A program made the translations under genes and the position numbers. A DNA stretch of 64,000 nt from Sorex araneus (taxonomy: Eukaryota > Chordata > Mammalia > Eulipotyphla > Soricidae), in contig NC_073306.1 of assembly GCF_027595985.1 (NCBI RefSeq), positions 77,829,977 to 77,893,976 on the forward strand, read 5' to 3'. Positions 54,602 to 64,000 of the stretch are shown here, in pieces (position 1 is the stretch's first letter; each line of letters begins with the position of its first letter). The notes under the pieces are model-generated. The model did no database searches, was not told where the DNA came from, and saw only the letters and a list, made by a program, of their open reading frames with translations.

Positions 54602-54819
54602 AATAAAACTAAATGTATTCTATGTATTCTTTAGTTTGTGATACAGATATTATTATTTTCATACTCTTAAAATAGTAAGTGCAGGTTAAGATATAACGTA
54701 ATGGAGGTTAGTTATATTTGAATAACAAGACACTGGACAAAAAATATCAGACAGGTAGATAATTTGTGATTTCTTTATATGATGTCTCAGTGTGCTGGAA
54801 TGGAAAGATTAAGCCAGGC

Positions 54820-54975
54820 AAGCGAGAGTACAGTCAGTGGTAATATGATTGCCTTGTACGATTGATCCCTCGCATCACATATGGTACCCAGAGCACCACC
54901 AGGAGTGATCCTTGAGTGCAGATCTAGGAACAAACCCTGAGCAACACCAGTTTACTTCCTCCTTCCCTCCACAAA
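54820..54975 (+). mobile_element. tRNA-derived SINE, diverged
   Basis: catatggtacccagagcacc, gagtgatccttgagtgcag. Confidence 0.7.
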
Positions 54976-56085
54976 AGGAAAATGCTAAATTAGGTTTATC
55001 AATGCTCTGTATTTATGAAAACAAACTTAAACCCTCTAGTATTTTATGCTTCTTCCTTTATCCTCATTAAACATGATGGTCTGATTAACTCTCTCATAAA
55101 TTAAAAGTGTCTGGCTCTCTTCTGCTTTTCCTCATGACTCGGCTTTGTGGTGTCAGTTCAACAACCCAACCCTACTTGTCTGGAATGTGCCAACCGAAAC
55201 TGAAAGTAAGAACCAGCTCTTCATTTCCCATAAACAAGTTGATGTTAAGAAACAGCTCATTTAGTACTGTCAGCTGGGTGCACTTTGTTTTCAGACCAGT
55301 GCATGAAAAATACTTTTAGGAACTTGTTTTAAGTGCTGGACAAGGAAAGACAAGTGCTTTGTATGAAGGTGTTATATTTCTTTACTTTCTAGTGTGCTTA
55401 GAGTTGCCCTCTCTAAGATGCTCCCACTAAATTGCTTATATATTCTAATATAGTAACAGGTGAAATTAATTTCATGCTAGTATTACTTTAGAATATGTCT
55501 CTGTATTTTATCTTTTGTATGTTTCCAAATATAGCAGTTCCATAAGAGACTATGGATTTCAGGTATGGCGTTTCTCACGTGAAGAACTCTGTTTTAGAGT
55601 ACTCAGAAATAGGGATTTGTTTACCTAACTGGTGCCACCAAGTCTGAGATACTATAGAGACAAAACCAGTGGATCAGAAAAATAACTTGCAGGTTTTTTG
55701 GTTGTGTGTGTGTGTGTGTGTGTATGTATGTGTGTGTGTGTAGAATCACAGTGTGTGCATGCATTCTACTGTGTCTAACTGCTGAAGGGTGTGAGCTTGG
55801 TCAGAGCCAGAAATTACTATAAGTGTATTTTCATTTATGAATGATCTGATAAGATGGGATTGTACTCAAACAAAAAAGTAATGGAGTGGGTGGAAAGGGC
55901 TAGAAGATCAGTGATGACTATAAAAACAGTCTCTCCATCTCAGAGAACATATAAAACTTTTACACATGGATGACAGTGACAGTGACAGATATAAAATGTA
56001 GCAAATTTTGGTTTAAAAATGGACTTAAAGTTTTATTCTTATTTAAATTATTTTAACCATTTATCCAGTTTTTCTATGTATACTA
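54976..56085. other. Gene-free, with a (TG)n microsatellite
   Basis: TG repeats at 55705-55742; nothing else recognised. Confidence 0.45.
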
Positions 56086-56089
56086 TTAA

Positions 56090-56353
56090 ACCAGACTCTG
56101 CACCAGGCTGTTTCCACTCAGGGTGCCCCGGAGTAGGGTGGGTGAGAACCATCCCTGCCCCAAGGGACTCAACCCCAGTAGCTGACCTCCACTAACCAAC
56201 CGCCGCCATGCTCCAAGCTGCTTTTCGGACCTTGAGGCGTGACACATTATGACACTTCCTACCCATTTTCCATAATTACTACACCATAGTTGATGGATTT
56301 CAGAAGTAAGCAACAAATCATAGAGTAATACACACATATATACATATATATAC

Positions 56354-56408
<55 letters not shown>

Positions 56409-56660
56409 TGCCTCTCGGAGAACCTGGCAAGCTACCTAGAGTATCCTGCCAGCACAGGAAGAGCCTGGCAAGCTACCCGGGGCATATTTGATATGCCAAA
56501 AACAGTAACGGTAGGTCTCATTCCTCTCACCCTGAAAGAGCCTCCAATCATTGGGAAAGACGAGTAAGGAGAGACTGCTAAAATCTAAGGCTGGGAGGAA
56601 TAGAGACGTTACTGGTGCCTGCTCAAATAAATCGATGAACAATGGGATGACAGTGATACT
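56090..56660 (+). mobile_element. Composite long SINE split by a (TA)n/(CA)n microsatellite
   Basis: GC-rich block (56095-56240), alternating TATA and CA repeats (56335-56408), then the long-form SINE body ending gggatgacagtgat. Confidence 0.6.
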
Positions 56661-57019
56661 ATTAAACTCAATACCATATTTGGTAATAGCAAATATATTT
56701 TAATTTTTACATTTTTATTTAACAATTTAGTGAATTCTTTCTCCATGCATTGTTTTGATTTCTCTTATCAACAAATTCTTATTAATGAAAATTAGGAGTA
56801 ATTATGAAATTCCTTCAGAATCTAGATTATATTGGCTATATATTAAATATACAGATTAAGTAATACATACCATTTTTAGTTAATTGTTTTCATTTTGGAG
56901 TATATTTTATTTATATATATAAAAATTCTCTTTAGTTTCAGTCTATTTGTCAGTTTACTATTTTCCCATTTCAACTGGAAATTTTGTTAAGGATATTTTA
57001 TTCTATTTTTTCTTCTGGG

Positions 57020-57200
57020 TGTTCAGAGCTTACTGAGTGCTCAGTGCTCAGTAAGCAGTACTCAGAGCTTACTCCTGGTTCTGTGCTCAGAGATCCTCCC
57101 TGACTGCTTAGTTAGGATGTAAAAGGTGCCAGGGATCAAACTCAGGTTAGTCATAAGCAAGGCAAGTACCTTAACCCCTGTACTACCTCTCTGGCCTCTC
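57020..57200 (-). mobile_element. tRNA-derived SINE, old copy
   Basis: cttactcctggttctgtgct to ctacctctctggcc. Confidence 0.65.
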
Positions 57201-57599
57201 TTTTTTCCTTTTTAAAAATTATAATAAAGAATGTAGAAATTATTATGGTAATTAATTTGAAACATGTAGACCACATACGTTAAACATTAATTATGTCCAT
57301 TTGTTGTACAGTGAGTATTTACTGATCTTCCTTTTGCAAAACTGAAACTCTGTATCAACAGTAACATTCTATTACCCTGCCACTCCAGTTCTTGGCATCT
57401 ACCGTTCTACAATCTCTTTCTGTATTTTTACTTTTTCACATAAGAGGAAGTATAAAGTAGTTTTGCTTTTTAGAATGATTTATTTTGCTTAATTTTTTAC
57501 ATTTTTGTGTTGGCACCCTGTGTAGATTATCTCATTCCCTCCCAATAGCAACCTACGACTTGGGTGTTATTGCTATTTAAAAAATTTTTTTTTAATTGA

Positions 57600-57800
57600 A
57601 TCAGTGAGATTGTTTTAAAATATTTATTTTTAATTGAATCAGTGTGACATACACAGTTACAAGGTTGTTCATGGTTGGGTTTCAGTCATACAATGTTCCA
57701 ATACCCATCCCTTCACTTGTGTACATTTTCCATCATCAGTGTCCCCAGTTTCCCTCCCTCCACCTTTCCTACTTACCCTCTCGGCTCCCCTCAACACGTA
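57600..57800 (-). mobile_element. L1 3' end from which the CTCCT array grows
   Basis: T-rich tail, ttgaatcagtgtgacataca, cccatcccttcac and a pyrimidine-rich tract that runs into the array. Confidence 0.65.
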
Positions 57801-58153
57801 CTCCTCTCCTCTCCTCTCCTCTCCTCTCCTCTCCTCTCCTCTCCTCTCCTCTCCTCTCCTCTCCTCTCCTCTCCTCTCCTCTCCTCTCCTCTCCTCTCCT
57901 CTCCTCTCCTCTCCTCTCCTCTCCTCTCCTCTCCTCTCCTCTCCTCTCCTCTCCTCTCCTCTCCTCTCCTCTCCTCTCCTCTCCTCTCCTCTCCTCTCCT
58001 CTCCTCTCCTCTCCTCTCCTCTCCTCTCCTCTCCTCTCCTCTCCTCTCCTCTCCTCTCCTCTCCTCTCCTCTCCTCTCCTCTCCTCTCCTCTCCTCTCCT
58101 CTCCTCTCCTCTCCTCTCCTCTCCTCTCCTCTCCTCTCCTCTCCTCTCCTCTC
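57801..58153. repeat. (CTCCT)n pentanucleotide array, about 70 units
   Basis: Uninterrupted CTCCT units over roughly 350 bases. Because five is not a multiple of three, all three forward frames stay open as Ser/Pro/Leu repeats; these are not genes. Confidence 0.98.
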
Positions 58154-58234
58154 TCTTTTTCCTCTATGTTTTGTTGTCTACTATCTGAACCCCATCAGAT
58201 ATGGTGTGGTAATTATGGAGAATGTGTAGGGAGT

Positions 58235-58480
58235 GTCTTGTGATGTGCCTTTCACGACGGCACAGACCAGAAGTATGTTCATTCATATGTGAGGTTCAGC
58301 CTGAGCATGTGGGGAATGACCTTGAGCATGGCAGCATGGCAGAGTTTTGGGGCTGCTGGAGCTGGGTCCCTTGGTGGGGGGAGTGCTCTCACCCGCCCTC
58401 CCTCTGGGGCGCCCTGAGTGAAACGGCCTGGTCCGGAGTCTGGTGGCATGTCTATGGGGGTCTCATGTTATGCTCCCTTC
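58235..58480 (-). mobile_element. GC-rich part of the composite long SINE
   Basis: catatgtgaggttcagcctg, ctcacccgccctccctctgg match the blocks at 8820-9020. Confidence 0.55.
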
Positions 58481-58699
58481 CGAGAGAAGTAACCCATCAT
58501 GATACTCTCCATGTCATTCATTTATAAGCACATTTCATGACTTTGTTTTTCCTGGTGGCTACATAGTATTCCATTGTGTAGATGTACCAAATAATATATT
58601 AAAGGTCACTACAAAACATGTGACAAGCTTTCCTTGTCTAAAGCTGAGTAACATCACTGCATGTAGAGACATTTTATTTATACATTCTTCTCTTGATCA

Positions 58700-59310
58700 G
58701 ACTCTATGTTAATTTTTAACCTCTACTGTAGTTAATGATGATACATGTAAGTGTTGGGGACACTGTACAGCAGACAGGAATATTTTCCCCTTTTCGGCTG
58801 CCTTCTGGAAATAATTTCAGAGGCAGTTTTCCTCTTCTAACACAAGCCTGGCTGGTCTTTGACATGCAGACCTTAGGTGCTAGCCAGGCCTGACTTGACA
58901 TTGTAGATTCCAGTCTCTGGCCTAGCCTAGTCTTTGGGATGTAGATTTCAGGTGCCACCTAGTTTGTAATTGACATGTAGATTTCCTGTGGCAGCCCAGC
59001 CTGGTCTTTGGGATGTAAATCCAAGTGCTTTTAGCCCAAGGAAGGTTTCGGTTTTGGTTTTGTATCTTCTTTCCGGAGGCCAAGAGAATAATGTTGCCTT
59101 AATGTTCTCCCTGTAACATCTTTTGGTGCCATTTGGTGACGTCAATGTATTGCGCCCTTTGGAAGTGCCATGATCAATAAAAGGAGATCCCTGAGGCCCT
59201 CTGTCTTTGCTAAGAGCCAGAGCAAGCCTTAGTCCTCCAATCAATGCATTTCTTCCGCGTTCCTATCTCAGCGCCTCCAACTGCAGGAACGTTCATGCAA
59301 CACGTAAGGT
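58700..59310 (+). mobile_element. Candidate LTR with internal repeats and a CRE
   Basis: Imperfect repeats of about 40 bases around ggtctttgggatgtagattt (58800-59020), then perfect TGACGTCA (59137-59144), then AATAAAAGG (59176) and a short R/U5-like end. Retroviral coding sequence is absent. Confidence 0.5.
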
Positions 59311-60385
59311 CAGAGTCCTACCCACTATTCTATAGCTCAGACCCCAATGTTTCTAATTTAAAAAAAAATGTCAACACTGCTGTAGTGAGTATCCCTGCTA
59401 ACTTTCTGCATATTTATTTTCATATTGTTGTAATTGGTTCTTAAAAAGAGATTTTTTACAAGTGAAGTTACTGGACCAAATTTTAACTCATACACTTTTG
59501 TATATTTTTGCTAAATTTCTTTCTATAGGAGTGTACTACTTGCAGTTCCATTTGTTTATCTTATGCATCATTTTCCAGCAAATGAGTATTTTTCTTTTGT
59601 GTGTGATATATCTGACTTCATTACACACTCTCCATTGGAAACATTTTACCTTCACTCTTAGATTTTGTACTGAATAAATCTCTGAGTGTATAACTATAAC
59701 TGGCCTTAAACTGAAGAAAACTGTATTAAATTTATTAGGTATACCTTGAAATACAGACACCATCCTAACACAGCATCATGCTGTTTTCTTCCCCTTTGTC
59801 TTTTCCTGGTCAGGTCTGTGTCAGAAGAACAGATTTAGTTTCTAGAGCTTCCTTCTCCAACTGTAGTCCCTTAGTCTGCACACTAATAGTTCTTAACCTT
59901 TCCTCTCTACATCATCTCACCAAGTCAGATATCTGAACTCTAACTCTTCCTCTGATTATTATTGGCTTAATTATCCCACCAGTCTTTGACCTTCTTGTGT
60001 TTTAAGATTTATTATGTCATCATAATAATTTGATTTTGTTTTTGATTATTTTAGGTAATGCAGCTACAATTATAAAATATCTGATGAATGTATTGCTTTT
60101 CACTAAACTCTACTGCATATAATGTATTTATTTACACAAATTTAGGCATGACCTCTTTAACAGGGCTTGATGAATAGTAATACTTATAATTTTGTAAAGT
60201 TTGAAAGAGTGAGGAGCCATGTTTTAACTTTATGCTTTTAACATCATTGTCTGAATCCCTGTAACTTGAAGTGGTAAAGACATAACACTTGCCAGATTTC
60301 TGTATACCAAGTACAGACACCAGCTTTCATTCATATTCTGTAAGAAATATTGGTTTTTCTCCACACTAATTTTATTAAAATATTT
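59310..60385. other. No gene seen
   Basis: AT-rich, short ORFs only. Confidence 0.4.
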
Positions 60386-60550
60386 TTATTGACTCACCGT
60401 GAGATGCAGTTACAGCCTGTGATGCTTTTTTTTTTAACTTAAAAAGAAGTTTTATTTTTTTTATGGGACTAGAATTTTATTTCTGTATGAAGAGGCATAT
60501 CCCAGAAATGAAGTGTAGTTTTTCTCTTTACCAATACAATTATGTTTCCT

Positions 60551-60781
60551 GATTAAGTTTGCTTTTATGGGGCTGGAGAGATAGGCCACTTGACAAGGCA
60601 TTTGCGTTGCATGTGGCTGATCTGTGCTCAATCCCAGCACCCCAGATCGTCCCACATTCCTGCCAGGAGAGATCCCTGAGAACAGAACTAGGAGTAAGCC
60701 CAGAGTAGTGCTGGTTGTGGCCCCAAAAAACAAAGTCCCTCTCCCCCCCAAAAAATAACAACAAGATTAAGTTTGCTTTTA
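60551..60781 (+). mobile_element. tRNA-derived SINE with target duplication
   Basis: GATTAAGTTTGCTTTTA repeats at 60551-60567 and 60765-60781. Confidence 0.92.
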
Positions 60782-62090
60782 GTAACCATGACAGTTTTGG
60801 GTGCTTTTTTTTGTTTGTTTTTATTTTTGCGTATGTGTAATAAGAACGGAGATGATAAATTGTAACTTTAATTGAGTTCAATTAGAGCAAGATGTTTTCT
60901 CCAAAGGAGCATTTGGTCATATTTCTAAACTACAGACCTTCATCAAGCACAGGATTTTAAAAAGGAACAAAGAGAATTATTACATGAGTTGTGGAAGAAT
61001 TATGATTAGTGGCAGAAAACAGAGCAATACTTACCTAAATGTTTGTTTATGGAGTTACTAGTTGGTAGGAACTTCCTTCAAACATTGCTGAAAAACCAGA
61101 GATGTTCTAAGATGGCTGTGGTTTTGTGGATGAAACATTCATACTTTGTTTATACATGAATGTGCAAGTTTCACTTCTTCATGGTTTCCTGACTCAGTTT
61201 TGGAGCCTTGACAGAATTGATTCCACTTGAGATTTTCTATGTTCTATCTTCATCTGATGATATCAGAATTTTAATTGGATTCTTATCCCAGTTATACTCA
61301 GCAAGTCTATTTTGGGATGGTCATTTTGAATATTATTAATGGATGCTTAGAAATCTCTCTATTCTGGCCCAAACGTACCCTGAGCTTGGATCCTATAGAA
61401 CAGGAAATGAACAACTTCAACAAGAAATTTGTGTTTCTTTTTATCTGGAGTGAAGCTGTCCTGAATATTATTACTTTTTTTTCTCTCACTGAAAATTTCA
61501 ACTTTAACTTTGCCCCTCCAATTATGTTCAATATTCTAGATACTATTTAGAAAACCAATATTGAAATAAAATTTACGAGGCAACGTCTGAAAAATTAGAC
61601 CCAAACAAAGCTGGTAAGATTGAGTCAGAAAAACAATTTAATAGAGGAATCACCAAAAGTTATGCTAGTGAAGGAGTTTAAGATGATTTTCAACTTAAAT
61701 CTTCAACTTGTTATTGTTAAAGATATCTTAGAAACTGCTTACAAGAAAGGAAGAGTTTAAGTGATTCAATTTTTAGTATGTTATTTATTTTGAAAACTGG
61801 ATAGGTAAATGAACAATAAGATAGAGTGGTAGTAAGGTCCAAAAAGACCAACAAAAATTAAAATGAATTTTTTAAAAGGAAGTAACATAGGGATCATGAG
61901 ACTGCAATAAGAGGAACAATATTCATGATTTCCAAAAGGGAAAAAGAGAAAGAGATAAAGATCATATTTAAAGAAATAATAATAGAGAATTAGGTAAGTA
62001 AACCTACATTCAAACCCTAGAGGTTCAGAGATGTACACAAACACTGTACAATAACAAATAGATGTTCACTAACTTTCATTATAACTTCTT
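60782..62090. other. Unassigned sequence with a 91-codon ORF
   Basis: An ORF at 61275-61550 (+) has no recognised domain and lacks supporting context; AATAAA follows shortly after. I do not assign function. Confidence 0.3.
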
Positions 62091-62214
62091 GTGGTACTCG
62101 GGGGACCATATGTGATGTTCGGATCAAACCTAGGTCTGCCATGTACAAGAACTGGAGATCACACCCAGGGCAATAAATTTCTCATATGCCATGTCACACC
62201 CTCAGACAGGATTT

Positions 62215-62880
62215 GAAGAGCCAGGCCTCATCTTGGAAGAGATGCCAAGCTGATGAAACTCCCAGGTACACTGATCTTTGGGCTGAAAACTCTGGAGCCA
62301 TCTGGGAGTGGCAGGCAGCCTCCCCTACCTTTTGCTAGAATGCTCAGTAGCCACATACACCTTCCCTCCCCTGCCAGTCATCACATACAAATAGGCCAAC
62401 TGCACAGCTTCACAACTAATCTCAAGAGACTCCAAACCAAAGACCTGTCCCAGTTGTACACCTCCAAACTCTATACTACTTACTGCTCAGCAAGAGCATA
62501 GCAAGTAAAATGGGAAAGTAGCATAGAAGCCTACTAAAAGCAGTAAGTGAAAGCAATAACTCAGCAGGCTCAACTAGCAACGAACACTCAGTAAGTCTTC
62601 AGACAATGACTTTAATAACACCATTGTGAGATATAGCAATTTCACAAGTTTTATTTTATGAACTATTTTTTGATCATTCCGTTTGCCATTTTGTTGTAAC
62701 AAGCAATAATCAAATACATTATTTGTGCTTGCTAAGGCTTGGAGTGTGGGTGGGAAGCTGGGGACAATGGTGAAGGGAAGGACACAGTGATGGTGGGATT
62801 GAGTTGGAACATTGAATATTGAAATAACTGTATTATGAACAACTTCATAATGTAAACCACAGTGTTTAAATAAAAGAGAG
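62215..62880 (+). mobile_element. L1-like 3' repeat
   Basis: atcttggaagagatgccaag to ccattttgttgtaacaagc and aacaacttcataatgtaaac; same family as 6896-7880. Confidence 0.6.
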
Positions 62881-64000
62881 AGAGAAAACCCTGAAAACAG
62901 CAATTAAAAGACTCTGTTCACTTTTCTGTATTATTTTTTATTTTTAGATTTAATAAATTTCAAGTATAGTATTTCAAATTCACTTTTTCTGTTTTCAGTT
63001 TGCTCAGATATGTTACTGAATATTTTTATAATAAGTTAACAGGACCAACTATGGGATCTTAGATAAATAACTTATTTTTAAAATATGTAGCTTTGTGTCT
63101 TTTTTTCTAAAATCTTTATAAGGGAGATGACAAAGAAATCAATATTTAATTTGAAGGCATAGCTTTGCTTTTAAAATATGCTGGCTCCTTAGATATTAAG
63201 GTGTATATTTTCTTCATGATTTCAAAAATTAGTAATTAAAATCTCACTAATAAAATTTTGATCTAAGAAGATAGTACTAAGTTATACCAAGGATGAATGC
63301 CCAGCATGTGCCAACCTGGGACAACACAGGTAGCAGTTGGTACTCTGACATCTCGGTGTGTCCCTGGAGGGCCCTGAGCACTTCAGGGCTCCCCCTGGTG
63401 GTCCCTAGCAACAGAGAGCCCAAGCAGAACCACAGCCGGAGCCTCCCCACTGAACTGCTGGCTCAGTTGATTTATTGATCACTACAATCAGCTTCTAGAC
63501 TTGCTGAGTGCCACTTCATAGCGCCCCCCTCCTCTATTGGATATTAATGCTAAGTGTTTTAGGCTTCATCAGTGAATTTCCCCTTTTCCTCCTCCTAGAG
63601 AAGCTTATTGTGCTCTTGCTTTAATTTAGTTAAAGTTTATCTTTAACTTTTCCTTTGTATTTTACCTCTCATTGTCTCAGTTCCCCAAGTCAGTCTTGAT
63701 TACTTCTAAGCCAAAAATTTCTGGTAATTCTGGACTTTGTATTTGTAGTGATTTATATTTGAAGTGCTGTGCTTTTGTATCTGCTTTTCTATTTCCTATT
63801 ACTTTTTTATATTTTACTATAGAGCAATGTTTTTTGGTTAAACACAGAAAGACCACTAATGCTATGCTCCTAATACTTGGAAGTTGATTGACTCAGAAAT
63901 AGATCTATTTCTGGGCATTGTTATAATTATTTGACTCAGGCTTCCGTTGCTATAGTTCCTAACACCCCAAAGTGGAGGCCCTACCATGGGACTGGGATGG
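62881..64000. other. No gene seen
   Basis: AT-rich; a less AT-rich patch at 63300-63460 (cttcagggctccccctggtg) has no recognised identity. Confidence 0.4.

Noticed and set aside
57634-58243. Three overlapping ORFs of 184-199 codons, the longest in the window
   Set aside because: They are translations of the CTCCT array and its flanks; any pentanucleotide without stops stays open in all frames.
61275-61550. 91-codon ORF as a possible gene
   Set aside because: No recognised domain, no splice or promoter context; kept only as unassigned sequence.

Overview
This is a mammalian genomic window, AT-rich, intron-rich and saturated with retrotransposons. The dominant short repeat is a tRNA-derived SINE with an A-box-like head, a B-box and a body that often ends near an A-rich tail. 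It matches my recollection of the SINE typical of shrews (Soricidae, e.g. Sorex). The species call is therefore an inference; the window being mammalian is clear from the gene content and from L1 elements.

The only host protein-coding content I can support is two guanylate-binding protein (GBP) loci in tandem, both on the minus strand. The right-hand one is an intact GBP1-like gene. Ten coding exons lie between 50347 (start) and 32138 (stop), with a non-coding first exon near 52980-53058. I could place every splice junction; exon sizes are 190/128/110/197/243/281/213/103/194/117 and give a 591-residue protein. The G-domain motifs are complete and the protein ends in a CVIS prenylation box. 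About 80 bases upstream of the inferred start of exon 1 is an overlapping ISRE/GAS pair, the classical GBP interferon-response module.

The left-hand locus (3168-20533) is a GBP4/6/7-like gene in decay. Exons 2-6 and 9-11 are recognisable, and exons 7 and 8 were not found. It carries degenerate nucleotide-binding motifs (DTEGLSN, TLWH), a GC splice donor after exon 3, a reading-frame break at the exon 6 acceptor, an in-frame TAG in exon 9 and a destroyed donor (AT) after exon 10.

Layout: 1-3160, L1 3' end flanked by a target duplication, plus unique sequence; 3168-20533, GBP pseudogene with SINE, L1 and L1-like insertions, including a twin-primed (inverted) L1 with perfect target duplications at 10688-12041; 20750-32137, intergenic, with a SINE-rich part, an LTR, an L1 5' end with a CpG-rich promoter (27650-29130), an L1 3' end, then repeat-poor sequence that probably holds the 3' UTR of the intact gene; 32138-53160, the intact GBP1-like gene and promoter, with another LTR and many SINEs in introns; 53160-64000, gene-free, with SINEs, L1 3' ends, a roughly 350-bp CTCCT pentanucleotide array and an LTR with a perfect CRE. 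No RNA genes, CRISPR arrays or bacterial-type features were seen.
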